DNA from: Winogradskyella forsetii
Lineage (GTDB): Bacteria; Bacteroidota; Bacteroidia; Flavobacteriales; Flavobacteriaceae
Assembly (NCBI RefSeq): GCF_013394595.1
Contig: NZ_CP053348.1
Coordinates: 3,382,501-3,446,500 of the forward strand
Reading direction: 5' to 3'
Length of the DNA stretch: 64,000 nt
Below, piece after piece: positions 10,337 through 19,017 of this stretch. Position 1 is the stretch's first letter. The number at the start of each line of letters is the position of its first letter. The notes beneath the pieces are model-generated. The model was not told where the DNA came from, searched no databases, and saw only the letters and a list, made by a program, of their open reading frames with translations. The position numbers and the translations under genes are program-made.

Positions 10337-12694
10337 ATGAAGCGACTAGGTTTTTTAACTATTTTTCTTATCACCCTATTGTCCTGTCAAAGAGACTACA
10401 ACAAAACCAAATTACCTTATAAATTTATTCCAACAGAAACCAATGCCATTATTAAAGTCAACGAGCTCAATGACTTTCTAAATAGTATAGAAAATAACGA
10501 AATTCTTTCTGACATATATAGTAAAGAGTTGGAAAACACTTCCAAAATTCTAAAACATTTCAATACCACCAACCCCATTTATATAGCGTATGCAGATTCA
10601 ATTCATTCAAATTATTTAATGCTCACTAAAAATGACAGTACGTTATTTGTTATAGATTCTATCCCGAATCATATGTCAGAAACTTTGGTGGAATTAAAAA
10701 TCGAAAAGACTCAAATAGATGACAATATCATTTACCATAAAATTATCGGAAACACTTTTGCCGGTTCAAACGATCTAGAACTTTTAAAAACTCTGAATTA
10801 TGAAAATGAAAACACGGAGCTCAAAAAACTAATTGAAACTACTGATGAAAAATCGGTCGCTTCCATTTTATTTAACTCTAAAGCATCAAATTATTCTAAA
10901 TTGCTATTTTTAGATGCTGTAAATAAAGACAACAGCAACTTCACAGTTTTAGATATTGGTTATTCTGATAAAGGCATAAATTACAATGGAATTTTAACCT
11001 CTAATGATTCAAGTGCCAACGTTCTCAAGAGTTTCAAAAATACCATTCCGCAAAAAATTAATGCGCCTTCAATTGCACCTTATAGTGTGAGTTCTTTAAT
11101 CAGTATTGCCTATGATGATTTTTCAGTATTCCATAGAAATCATTCAAAAGACAGCACAATAGCAACTTCTGAAACCTTCTTGAACTTTACCAATGAAATT
11201 GCACTCATCGACAACGCACTTATTCTTCATTCACTAGACACAAACTTAATTTTAGAATCCATTGAAGATAAATCTCATTTTGAGTCGTTTAGAGATATAG
11301 ACATCTTTGAATATGGTGATTCAGAGGTCTTCAAGTCCAATCTCAAACCCTTTGTAACTTTTGAAAATGCCAATTACTTTTCAGTGTTTGAAAATTTTAT
11401 AGTTTTTGCCAGTTCTACCGAAACCCTTAAATCAATTTTAACGGATGTATTAAACAACAACACCTTAGCAAATTCAGAGGCGTTTCAAAGTATCAATGAT
11501 AATTTAAGCGATGAAGCTTCACTATTTATCTTTAAGAATTCGGAAGGTTTATCCAATATTCTGGGTAAAACCATGAAAGGTTATAATGCCAATGCCGTTC
11601 AGTTTATAAATGAAGACAACTATACGCACATTAATGGAGTTGTTCAGAAATTTAAAAAGAGGGCAGCTTCAAATTCTGTCGCCGAAACATTCACTACTCA
11701 GCTTGAAGCTACGATTTTAATACCACCACAAGCGGTTAAAAACCATGTGACCAATGCACAGGATATTGTGGTGCAAGACGTCAACAACATGCTTTATCTC
11801 ATTTCGAGTTCTGGTAATGTTCTTTGGAAAAAACAGTTGCAAGGAAAAGTCCTTGGTCACATTGAGCAGATTGATATGTACAAAAATGGTAGGCTGCAAC
11901 TCGCTTTTACAACGCAAAACCGATTGTATGTTTTGGATAGAAATGGCAAAGATGTGTCGCCCTTTCCGTTAAAATTCAACGATGCTATTACGCAACCACT
12001 TTCCGTCTTTGACTACGATAAACGAAAAGATTACAGATTATTGGTAACCCAAGGAAAACATCTATTAATGTACAATGCTAAAGGGCAAACTGTTAATGGT
12101 TTTAAGTATAAAGCTAATGGCTCTGATATTAACTCACAACCCAAACATTTTAGAATAGGCTCAAAAGATTATATTGTTTTCGGAGCAGGCGAAAACCTTC
12201 AGATTTTAAACCGACAAGGCGATGTGAGAATCAATGTGAAAGATAAAATTCGCTTTTCGGACAATGCCATTTACTTATACCAGAATAAGTTTACTACCAC
12301 TAATACGCTTGGTCAACTTATTCAGGTCGATACAAAAGGAAAACTAAGCACAGAAAACCTCAACTTAACCAATAAACACCAAATTACAACAACAAGCAAA
12401 ACTCTGGTTTCCTTGCGCGAAAATAGATTGGTTATCAAATCTAGAACTATAGACTTAGATTATGGCGACTATACCGAGCCGAGAATTTTCTATTTGAATG
12501 ACAAAATCTACGTGACCACCACCGATTTACAATCCAAAAAAGTATATCTATTTGATAGCCAAGCAAAATCTATCCCAAATTTTCCGGTTTTTGGTAGTGC
12601 AAGTGCAACTCTAGTAAAATTGGATGGTGAGCGCGGTTTAGAACTCATAACACAAAGCGACGATAAAACGATAGTCGTTTACAAAATACACTAA
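10337..12694 (+). CDS. Large lipoprotein with C-terminal beta-propeller
   Basis: A 785-residue protein with a lipoprotein signal (MKRLGFLTIFLITLLSC, Cys17). The first ~450 residues form a globular domain that I do not recognise beyond its occurrence next to rnhB in flavobacteria. The last ~330 residues contain repeated PQQ/WD-like blades, for example 'NNMLYLISSSGNVLWKKQL', 'NRLYVLDRNGKDVSPFPLKF' and 'HLLMYNAKGQTVNGFKYK'. These suggest a six- or seven-bladed propeller used for binding. It was probably co-transcribed with rnhB (34-bp gap). Likely location is the periplasmic side of a membrane; function unknown. Confidence 0.75.
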   Translation: MKRLGFLTIFLITLLSCQRDYNKTKLPYKFIPTETNAIIKVNELNDFLNSIENNEILSDIYSKELENTSKILKHFNTTNPIYIAYADSIHSNYLMLTKNDSTLFVIDSIPNHMSETLVELKIEKTQIDDNIIYHKIIGNTFAGSNDLELLKTLNYENENTELKKLIETTDEKSVASILFNSKASNYSKLLFLDAVNKDNSNFTVLDIGYSDKGINYNGILTSNDSSANVLKSFKNTIPQKINAPSIAPYSVSSLISIAYDDFSVFHRNHSKDSTIATSETFLNFTNEIALIDNALILHSLDTNLILESIEDKSHFESFRDIDIFEYGDSEVFKSNLKPFVTFENANYFSVFENFIVFASSTETLKSILTDVLNNNTLANSEAFQSINDNLSDEASLFIFKNSEGLSNILGKTMKGYNANAVQFINEDNYTHINGVVQKFKKRAASNSVAETFTTQLEATILIPPQAVKNHVTNAQDIVVQDVNNMLYLISSSGNVLWKKQLQGKVLGHIEQIDMYKNGRLQLAFTTQNRLYVLDRNGKDVSPFPLKFNDAITQPLSVFDYDKRKDYRLLVTQGKHLLMYNAKGQTVNGFKYKANGSDINSQPKHFRIGSKDYIVFGAGENLQILNRQGDVRINVKDKIRFSDNAIYLYQNKFTTTNTLGQLIQVDTKGKLSTENLNLTNKHQITTTSKTLVSLRENRLVIKSRTIDLDYGDYTEPRIFYLNDKIYVTTTDLQSKKVYLFDSQAKSIPNFPVFGSASATLVKLDGERGLELITQSDDKTIVVYKIH

Positions 12695-12775
12695 AAATAG
12701 CCTCTATTTTTCTTGAACAAAAGATTTCTATTTTGAACTCTGAAATTCTTAAAAATAAAGACCAATAATTTACTC

Positions 12776-13825
12776 ATGATAAAAAGACAGAAAGCCTCAA
12801 TTAAAAGTTGTATTATCCACAAGGTCGGCAACAAATTCAATGGCACAAAAAATGCGTTTTCAGATGCTATAGTACATTTCGATGAAGCCACTTACAATTT
12901 AATGTTACCCTATCTTTTGAAGCCATTTGTAAATGTTGCAGAAAGTTATCGGTTCCACCATCATAGTGACGTTGGACTCAATGAAATCAATACTTACAGC
13001 GAACAATTATTTAAAGACGATGCGGATTTTGTTGATATTTCTAAACACATCGTCACACACCTTTTTGAGCAAAGTAATTCGGCTCAAATCAAAACTGGTG
13101 ATGTGCTTATTTGCCATTTTGAAAACGTGCAGTACGAAGACTATTTTACTGACGCCATAGGTATCTTTAAAATTGAAAATAAAACGGAGTTTTTTCAGAC
13201 GTATTTAGAAGATAATAACTACGATATTTTAGTCCAAAAAGGCATTCAAGCCAAAAAGGTGGATAAAGGTTGTTTAATCCTAAATACCTCTGATATGGAA
13301 GGCAAAATTGTGTTCAGTGTTGATAACAATACTTACGATACGCAATATTGGATAAAAAGTTTTCTAAACATCAAATACCCAGACGATAGCAACCAACATA
13401 CCAAGAATTGTATTGAGCTATGTAGGGAATTTTCAAAAGAAGTTTTACAACCCAATTTTGGAGGCCGAGAACAAAGTAATTTTCTGGCTAAAACGGTTGA
13501 TTTTTTTAAGGAAAATGAAATCGTAAATATTGATACTTTCAAAGAAGAAGTCTTTGACGAAGAAGACCATATTCAACTTTTTGAAGACTACAAAAAGAGC
13601 TACGAAACCGACAATAAAGTCCTCATTAGAAATCAGTTCGATGTTTCTGAAATCGCCCTAAAAAAGCAAAAACAAAAGATTAAAACCGAAATAAAACTAG
13701 ACACCAATATCCAAATAAAACTTGATGTTGATGCACCAGATGCTTCTGCAGAATATTTGGAACGCGGTTACGATGATGAGAAAAAAATGCACTTTTATAA
13801 GGTGTTTTTCAATGATGAGAGTTAG
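12776..13825 (+). CDS. Nucleoid-associated protein, NdpA/YejK family
   Basis: A 349-residue soluble protein of the YejK/NdpA family (PF04245), whose members associate with the nucleoid. The family is recognisable from the N-terminal 'KASIKSCIIHKVGNKFNGTK', 'GDVLICHFENVQYEDYFTDA' and 'AIGIFKIENKTEFF'. The C-terminal basic 'KKQKQKIKTEIKLDTNIQIK' is also typical. It has no signal peptide or membrane segment. The start ATG at 12776 follows an 81-bp gap after the propeller lipoprotein. It ends 3 bp before the small membrane protein, so the two are likely one transcript. The biological role in Bacteroidota is not known. Confidence 0.85.
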   Translation: MIKRQKASIKSCIIHKVGNKFNGTKNAFSDAIVHFDEATYNLMLPYLLKPFVNVAESYRFHHHSDVGLNEINTYSEQLFKDDADFVDISKHIVTHLFEQSNSAQIKTGDVLICHFENVQYEDYFTDAIGIFKIENKTEFFQTYLEDNNYDILVQKGIQAKKVDKGCLILNTSDMEGKIVFSVDNNTYDTQYWIKSFLNIKYPDDSNQHTKNCIELCREFSKEVLQPNFGGREQSNFLAKTVDFFKENEIVNIDTFKEEVFDEEDHIQLFEDYKKSYETDNKVLIRNQFDVSEIALKKQKQKIKTEIKLDTNIQIKLDVDAPDASAEYLERGYDDEKKMHFYKVFFNDES

Positions 13826-13828
13826 ACT

Positions 13829-14110
13829 ATGAAGACATTTGTAAAAATCTTTATAATTGTCCTGTTATTAGATATACTTCTAGGCTTTACCCTGTCCTAT
13901 ATCGTTGGCTGGGGTCAACCAAATTTTATATTTGAAGTAATTGACGAAATTATTTCCTTCCCAATTAGTTTATGGAATCGATTAATGCCAAATCATGGGA
14001 TTTACGCTAATTCTACAAGTGTTTTTTGGCTTGTGATTATTTTTAATGCGCTCATACAAGCACTTGTTGTTTTTATGATAAAAAAATTATTAAAACGATC
14101 GAAACAGTAA
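13829..14110 (+). CDS. Small two-helix membrane protein
   Basis: A 93-residue protein with hydrophobic segments at about 4-28 and 63-86 and a basic tail (KKLLKRSKQ). This predicts two membrane helices with an extracytoplasmic loop containing Trp and Pro. The ATG is only 3 bp after the stop of the nucleoid-associated gene, so it is translated from the same message. I do not recognise the family. Confidence 0.6.
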   Translation: MKTFVKIFIIVLLLDILLGFTLSYIVGWGQPNFIFEVIDEIISFPISLWNRLMPNHGIYANSTSVFWLVIIFNALIQALVVFMIKKLLKRSKQ

Positions 14111-14171
14111 AATTATCAGGATTTAGTTATAACCTGACTCTGTAAATTTAAAAGCCCAACTTGGTTGGACA

Positions 14172-14192
14172 TATGCTGAACTTGTCTCTGTA
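14172..14192. repeat. Degenerate copy of a dispersed intergenic repeat
   Basis: TATGCTGAACTTGT at 14172-14185 is repeated exactly at 54989-55002. Both lie in intergenic DNA. The 258-bp gap around it (14111-14368) holds no gene that I can see. Confidence 0.4.
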
Positions 14193-14368
14193 TCACTTGA
14201 CATAAAACACCGACAAAACAATCAGCTATCCTCTAAAAAATTAGCTATAGGTCATTTTAAACGAAAGTCTTGAAATAAAGAGAAAAAGCGCGATCATTTG
14301 AGTATCATTCTTGTTTTTATTTGGATTTAAACATTTAAACAAATAACTTAGAACATCAATAGAATATT

Positions 14369-15316
14369 ATGAGAAGATTTGTTCAATTAATCGTTTGTGG
14401 TCTAGGTTTATTGTTTTTCCTTTTTGTTAAACCAATTGTAAATTATGTCAAGAATTTCGCAGGTTTTGAAAATTGGGAAAGCTCTATCATTATTCCACAA
14501 AGAGAAAATTTTATAATTGCATTAGTTGCTTGGTTATTAATTATTTTTTTACGCAAGGGAAAACGGATTTTCTTGAAACAATATGATCTTTCTGCAGAAG
14601 ATAATTTAGATGCGAGAAAAATGTATACCCAAATAAATCTGTTGGAAAAAATCATTATTTTCTTTATTGTTCTTTTTGCGGCTGGCTTTATATTACTGTC
14701 TTTTGATGGCATTAAAAAAATAGGCTACGGTATATTTGCTTCCGCGGGTTTAGCAGGAATTATTATTGGTCTGTCGGCTCAAAAAGTAGTTGGCGCCTTA
14801 TTGGCCGGAATTCAAATTGCGATTACACAGCCCTTTAGAATTGACGATGCCGTTGTGGTAGAAAATGAATGGGGCTGGATAGAAGAAATAAACCTCACCT
14901 ACGTTGTAATTCGGCTCTGGGATAAAAGACGTTTGGTGTTGCCATCAAACTATTTTTTGGAAAAGCCATTCCAAAACTGGACCAGAACCTCTGCAAATAT
15001 CATTGGCTCCGTTTTTATCCATACCGATTACACCGTTTCTTTTGAAGCAATGAGAGAGGAATTAGACCGCATTTTAGAGCATACCGATTTATGGAATAAG
15101 GAAGTGAAGGTATTACAAGTTACAGATGCAAAAGAACACTCCGTAGAAATTAGAATCTTAGTTAGCGCAAAAAATTCGCCTACAGCTTGGGATTTACGTG
15201 TTCATGTACGTGAAAAAATGATTGAATTCTTACAGAAAAATTATCCGGAAAGTTTACCAAAAACACGTATTTTATTAGATGATAAAACAAAACCTGATAC
15301 TAAATTAGATGAATAG
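14369..15316 (+). CDS. Mechanosensitive ion channel, MscS family
   Basis: A 315-residue inner-membrane channel. Hydrophobic segments lie at about 7-25, 44-62 and 91-110. The pore helix 'GLAGIIIGLSAQKVVGALLA' is the typical Gly/Ala-rich TM3 of MscS. The beta domain follows ('QPFRIDDAVVVENEWGWIEE', 'LPSNYFLEKPFQNWTR'), then a C-terminal alpha/beta part. Members open on membrane tension and release solutes during hypo-osmotic shock. It stands alone, with 258 bp upstream. Confidence 0.92.
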   Translation: MRRFVQLIVCGLGLLFFLFVKPIVNYVKNFAGFENWESSIIIPQRENFIIALVAWLLIIFLRKGKRIFLKQYDLSAEDNLDARKMYTQINLLEKIIIFFIVLFAAGFILLSFDGIKKIGYGIFASAGLAGIIIGLSAQKVVGALLAGIQIAITQPFRIDDAVVVENEWGWIEEINLTYVVIRLWDKRRLVLPSNYFLEKPFQNWTRTSANIIGSVFIHTDYTVSFEAMREELDRILEHTDLWNKEVKVLQVTDAKEHSVEIRILVSAKNSPTAWDLRVHVREKMIEFLQKNYPESLPKTRILLDDKTKPDTKLDE

Positions 15317-15386
15317 CCATAATTAACTGTCAACATCTAAATGTTATTTTCATATAGCGAATCAGTTAGTTTGATTCATATCACGC

Positions 15387-16100
15387 CTATACCAATTTTG
15401 TTCTATCAAAGTTAGCCTCAAACAAATCTTCAAAATGCTTCAAAAGTTTCCGCTTAACCTCGGCTTCATCGACCAAATCGACTCCTAATTCAACATTCAA
15501 AGACGTAACCGCTTTTCCTTTAATTCCACAAGGAATTATATGATCAAAATAACCTAAATCAGCATTTACGTTTAGCGCAAATCCATGCATGGTAACCCAA
15601 CGACTTGCTCTTACACCCAAAGCACATATTTTTCGAGCAAACGGCGTACCAACATCTAACCAAACCCCTGTTTCACCAGGACTTCGTTCGGCTTTTAAAT
15701 GGTATTCTGCTAATGTGCGAATAATCATTTCCTCCAAAAAACGAAGGTATTTATGGATATCTGTAAAGAAATTATCCAAGTCTAGAATCGGATAACCTAC
15801 AATTTGCCCTGGCCCATGATAAGTGATATCTCCTCCTCTATTTATTTTATAGAAGGTGGCATTTTTTTCGATTAATTGTGTTTCAGAAAGCAACAGATTA
15901 GATAAGTCGCCACTTTTCCCTAACGTATACACATGAGGATGTGCTACAAAGAGAAAATAATTATCGGTTTCCAAACCTGCGTCTTCCCTTCTATTCTTAA
16001 TTTTAGTGTCTAAAATATTTTTAAAAAGGGTTTCTTGATAATCCCAAGTAGCTTTAAAATCTTTAGTACCTAAATCTTGGAGCTTTATGGTTTTATTCAT
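15387..16100 (-). CDS. lipB: Lipoyl(octanoyl) transferase
   Basis: Transfers octanoate from acyl carrier protein to lipoyl domains, the first step of protein lipoylation. The 237-residue protein has the substrate motif RGGDITYHGPGQ at 88-99, Lys157 in RKICALGV and the catalytic Cys191 in IIPCGIKGKAVTS. Length is near the family norm (210-240). Its ATG lies inside the last codons of the upstream lipoprotein gene (8-bp overlap), so the two are translationally coupled. No lipA is present in the window. Confidence 0.96.
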   Translation of the reverse strand: MNKTIKLQDLGTKDFKATWDYQETLFKNILDTKIKNRREDAGLETDNYFLFVAHPHVYTLGKSGDLSNLLLSETQLIEKNATFYKINRGGDITYHGPGQIVGYPILDLDNFFTDIHKYLRFLEEMIIRTLAEYHLKAERSPGETGVWLDVGTPFARKICALGVRASRWVTMHGFALNVNADLGYFDHIIPCGIKGKAVTSLNVELGVDLVDEAEVKRKLLKHFEDLFEANFDRTKLV

Positions 16101-16905
16101 CTAGAAATTCAACTTTCATATCCAAAGACATCGGATTTTTAAGGTATTCTATCCAATTTTTTTTATAACTTACTGTCTTTTTGTCGTTTGAGAATTCAGC
16201 ACCCTCAATAGAAACAGATTTAACAGCCTTTGGAAAGGTAAATTTTACGTTATAGAAGGCATTTTCAAAATACTCCATAAATTCCTGATTACTTTCATCC
16301 TCATCATTAAATAATTCTTCCATAATCTCCTCTCCTTTCCCTTCTGGAATATCAATTTTTGTGACTCTAGAAAAGCTATTTTCTGTCAGGCTATAATTTG
16401 TTCTGTTGTTTTCACTACCAAAAAAATTACCTAGCGGTGAGTTTTCTTTCATAGCATCAACTTGACCTCCCTGTGAATTTAAACTTTGTGCTTTTCTAAT
16501 TTTATCATTGATGTTCTTTAAATCGTCAATTGATTCAAAATTAAGCCCTATTCCCATATTCATGATACCTTCGTCTTGATCCATTTTCATGTTCATAAAC
16601 ATATCTTTTACAGCTTCCAACGCCAAACGTTTTTCAGGTGGTAGAGCCGCAACACTATCTTTATAAGTCTCCATTATATCAGCAAATACCATCGTAGTGT
16701 CCATAACCTCCCCTCCTTTTTTCTTTTCATTATCAGCACTATCTCCACCCATGGTTTCAGACATAGCTTTCATGGCTTCACCCAATTCATAGGTTATTAA
16801 AAACTGACCAGAACCATTCTCATTAAAAACAATAGATTCGGTAACATTACAGCTCGTTAAAAAACAGGCAAATGTGAATAATAGGATAATTTTTTTCATT
16901 CCCAT
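16093..16905 (-). CDS. Lipoprotein of unknown function upstream of lipB
   Basis: A 270-residue protein with a lipoprotein signal (KKIILLFTFACFLTSC). The second Met (16899) is an equally good start. The mature part contains 'ESIVFNENGSGQFLITYELG', a Met- and charge-rich helical region, and a C-terminal 'SVSIEGAEFSNDKKTVSYKK' strand region. This layout of a signal followed by 'NxxGSGxF' recalls periplasmic lipoproteins of unknown role common in Bacteroidota. It overlaps lipB by 8 bp. I cannot assign a function. Confidence 0.7.
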   Translation of the reverse strand: MGMKKIILLFTFACFLTSCNVTESIVFNENGSGQFLITYELGEAMKAMSETMGGDSADNEKKKGGEVMDTTMVFADIMETYKDSVAALPPEKRLALEAVKDMFMNMKMDQDEGIMNMGIGLNFESIDDLKNINDKIRKAQSLNSQGGQVDAMKENSPLGNFFGSENNRTNYSLTENSFSRVTKIDIPEGKGEEIMEELFNDEDESNQEFMEYFENAFYNVKFTFPKAVKSVSIEGAEFSNDKKTVSYKKNWIEYLKNPMSLDMKVEFLDE

Positions 16906-17043
16906 CTTAACCTTCCCATTTGGAAGGAATTTATTAGTTAATAATTCACAAAGTTAGGTAAAATCGAATTTAATCGATTTAAATTTTAAAATCAAAACTA
17001 TCCGAAATCGTTTTTCCCCTTTGGGGAAATTAAAAGGGCTAAT

Positions 17044-17202
17044 TTATCGTTCAGGATTGTTCAATATAACTAAAGCGGCGATAACACCGGGAACCCATCC
17101 ACAAAGCCATAATAAAAACGTAATAAGAATAGAACCACAACCTTTATCTAAAACCGCTAATGGTGGACAAATAACAGAAAGAATAACACGCCAGATACTC
17201 AT
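17044..17202 (-). CDS. Pmp3/YqaE-family small membrane protein
   Basis: A 52-residue protein read from the ATG at 17202 to the TAA at 17044. It begins MSIWRVILSVICPPLAVLDK, continues with GCGSILITFLLWLCGWVPGV, and ends IAALVILNNPER. The 'ICPPLAV' and 'WLCGWVPGVIAA' blocks and the two hydrophobic helices are diagnostic of the Pmp3/YqaE stress-associated membrane proteins (PF01679), which are normally 50-60 residues. A plus-strand frame covering the same bases has no protein-like character. It is probably transcribed alone, from the region shared with the divergent LuxR-type gene. Confidence 0.9.
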   Translation of the reverse strand: MSIWRVILSVICPPLAVLDKGCGSILITFLLWLCGWVPGVIAALVILNNPER

Positions 17203-17312
17203 AATTCGTTTTTTAATTTGATGTAATTATGAGACGTTAATTGACTCAAAATGTTACATTTTTTGTGATTTCTATGTATTGAAATAAGAATAAAATTATG
17301 TAGTTTCGTTAC

Positions 17313-18368
17313 ATGCGAATAAAAATTCTTTTCGTCTTTTTAGCCGTTGCTTCAGTTTGTAATGCGCAATATTCATTTTCGGGCTATACCAATCCAGAAG
17401 AATGGGATCGGTCTGTATATCTTTCTATAGTTGAAGATTATCGAAAAATGTCTGGTGTCTATTCCGAACAAATTATTGCGAAAACCACAGCAGATTCCAC
17501 CGGTTATTTTGAATTTAAGGGCAATATGCTCGATGCAGAAAACCGAATCTATCGTATTCACGTCGATCGCTGTTCTGAAGTCCAACAAGGTATCAATCAT
17601 TTTAATGGACATTGTAACGACAGTGAAGCACTGCTCTTCATTGCCAAAAATACGGACAGTTTGAAGCTGCCCTTATCGTTTGGCGATCAGGTTTTTTGTA
17701 GTGTAGAATCCAATAATCCCAAAGCCAATGCGTTTGTAAAAATCGATTCGTTGAAAAACGATATGCGTTTTGCTTATGGCGAATTTAGAAGCGAAGCCAA
17801 CCGTAAACTCAACAACAAAAAGTGGTTTAAAACCCTTCAGTCTTTTGGGAAAGCTTTGAATGAACCTATTGCAGAACTTTACATTTATTCATATCTATCA
17901 GATAGAAGTAGTGATTTGCACAGTTATTATGTGGAGGACTTGAAACAAAATGATTATTATGATCATCTCAAATCACGATTGGAAACGGCATATCCAAACG
18001 CTACTTACACCCAACAATACACAAACGAATTAGAAGCCGACCGTTATATGTTAGCCGCTTCAACAGGACATACGCCTTCCAATTGGAATGTTCTACTTTA
18101 CATCATTTTAGGACTTTCCGTAATTCTGAATTTATTCTTCTTGTACCAATTTTGGCAACGACACCAATCTAAAATAGACGATCTCAAATCCAAATTATCA
18201 AAACAAGAGCAAGTCGTTTTAGAGCATTTGCTCTTGGACAAATCCAATAAAGACATCGCAGAAGCCCTTTTTTTGAGCGTAAATACGGTTAAAAGCCATA
18301 CGAATAACATTTATAAGAAATTAAATGTCCAATCTAGAGACGACGCAAAATCCTTATTTATCAAATAG
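17313..18368 (+). CDS. Membrane-anchored LuxR-type regulator with periplasmic domain
   Basis: A 351-residue protein with an N-terminal signal peptide (1-18) and a ~235-residue extracytoplasmic domain with three Cys (87, 101, 129). A single membrane helix lies at about 258-281. A short coiled coil (SKIDDLKSKLSKQEQ) precedes a LuxR/GerE helix-turn-helix at about 296-351 (NKDIAEALFLSVNTVKSHTN, IYKKLNVQSRDDA). It is therefore a one-component transmembrane regulator: a sensing domain outside and a DNA-binding domain inside. There is no kinase or receiver domain. The downstream DUF1573 gene begins 109 bp later and is a plausible target. Confidence 0.82.
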   Translation: MRIKILFVFLAVASVCNAQYSFSGYTNPEEWDRSVYLSIVEDYRKMSGVYSEQIIAKTTADSTGYFEFKGNMLDAENRIYRIHVDRCSEVQQGINHFNGHCNDSEALLFIAKNTDSLKLPLSFGDQVFCSVESNNPKANAFVKIDSLKNDMRFAYGEFRSEANRKLNNKKWFKTLQSFGKALNEPIAELYIYSYLSDRSSDLHSYYVEDLKQNDYYDHLKSRLETAYPNATYTQQYTNELEADRYMLAASTGHTPSNWNVLLYIILGLSVILNLFFLYQFWQRHQSKIDDLKSKLSKQEQVVLEHLLLDKSNKDIAEALFLSVNTVKSHTNNIYKKLNVQSRDDAKSLFIK

Positions 18369-18477
18369 TTACAAAATTCAACCTTGGTACTAGTACCAAT
18401 TTCCAACCTTATTTTTTCAGAATTTACATATTTAATCTTGATGTTTGTTTCAACATTAATCAATAAAATTTTTTATT

Positions 18478-18885
18478 ATGAAACGAACATTAAACATTGC
18501 CATTCTTTTAGTTTTAACTTTAAGTTTTTTTAATGCGGCACCAACTGAATTTGACAAATACGATTCTAAAGTCGCTGTCATAAAATTTAAAACCAAAGTC
18601 GTTGACTATGGCTCCATTGTTCAAAATTCCGATGGCACACGACTTTTCACCTTTACCAATACTGGTGATGCACCTTTACTTATAACCAATGTAAAAACCA
18701 CTTGTGGCTGCACAGTGCCAAAATATTCTAAAGCACCTATTTTGCCTAGTGAGACTGGAGAATTAAACATTAAGTATGACACCAAAAGACTTGGCGCTTT
18801 TACCAAGACCGTTACTGTGATGTCAAATGCTGAAGGCGGTAACAAAATTTTGAAGATTAAAGGGACTATTGTTGCTGCAAAGTGA
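18478..18885 (+). CDS. DUF1573 secreted protein
   Basis: A 135-residue protein with a signal peptide (MKRTLNIAILLVLTLSFFNA) and one DUF1573/ASPM-SPD-2-Hydin-like Ig-fold domain. The signature is 'VDYGSIVQNSDGTRLFTFTN', 'TGDAPLLITNVKTTCGCTVP' and 'ILPSETGELNIKYDTKR'. The conserved CGC (CxC) is present. Family members are periplasmic or surface proteins of unknown function that are very frequent in Bacteroidota. It follows the LuxR-type regulator and is followed by a long imperfect palindrome. Confidence 0.9.
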   Translation: MKRTLNIAILLVLTLSFFNAAPTEFDKYDSKVAVIKFKTKVVDYGSIVQNSDGTRLFTFTNTGDAPLLITNVKTTCGCTVPKYSKAPILPSETGELNIKYDTKRLGAFTKTVTVMSNAEGGNKILKIKGTIVAAK

Positions 18886-18903
18886 AAAAAATCAGATGGG
18901 TAT

Positions 18904-18991
18904 TGTCATTTCGAATGAGGCACGAATGAGAAATCTCAACTTCAAACAATGAGATTTCTCGTCGCTCATTCTTCGCTCTGTCGAAATGACA
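18904..18991. repeat. Imperfect 88-bp intergenic palindrome
   Basis: Nested inverted arms: TGTCATTTCGA (18904-18914) with TCGAAATGACA (18981-18991), and GAGAAATCTC (18928-18937) with GAGATTTCTC (18951-18960). The right arm is several bases longer. It has the form of the dispersed REP/MITE-like repeats seen between flavobacterial genes and lies between the DUF1573 and thioredoxin genes. Confidence 0.75.
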
Positions 18992-19017
18992 TCAAAGTCA
19001 CGTAAAGATATATCATC

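Noticed and set aside
17011-17029. TTTCCCC/GGGGAAA hairpin after the Pmp3 gene
   Set aside because: There is no T-run on either strand after the stem and the loop is tight; not supported as a terminator.
17021-17221. Plus-strand open frame of 66 codons
   Set aside because: It is the antisense of the Pmp3/YqaE gene. Its peptide has no membrane or domain character.
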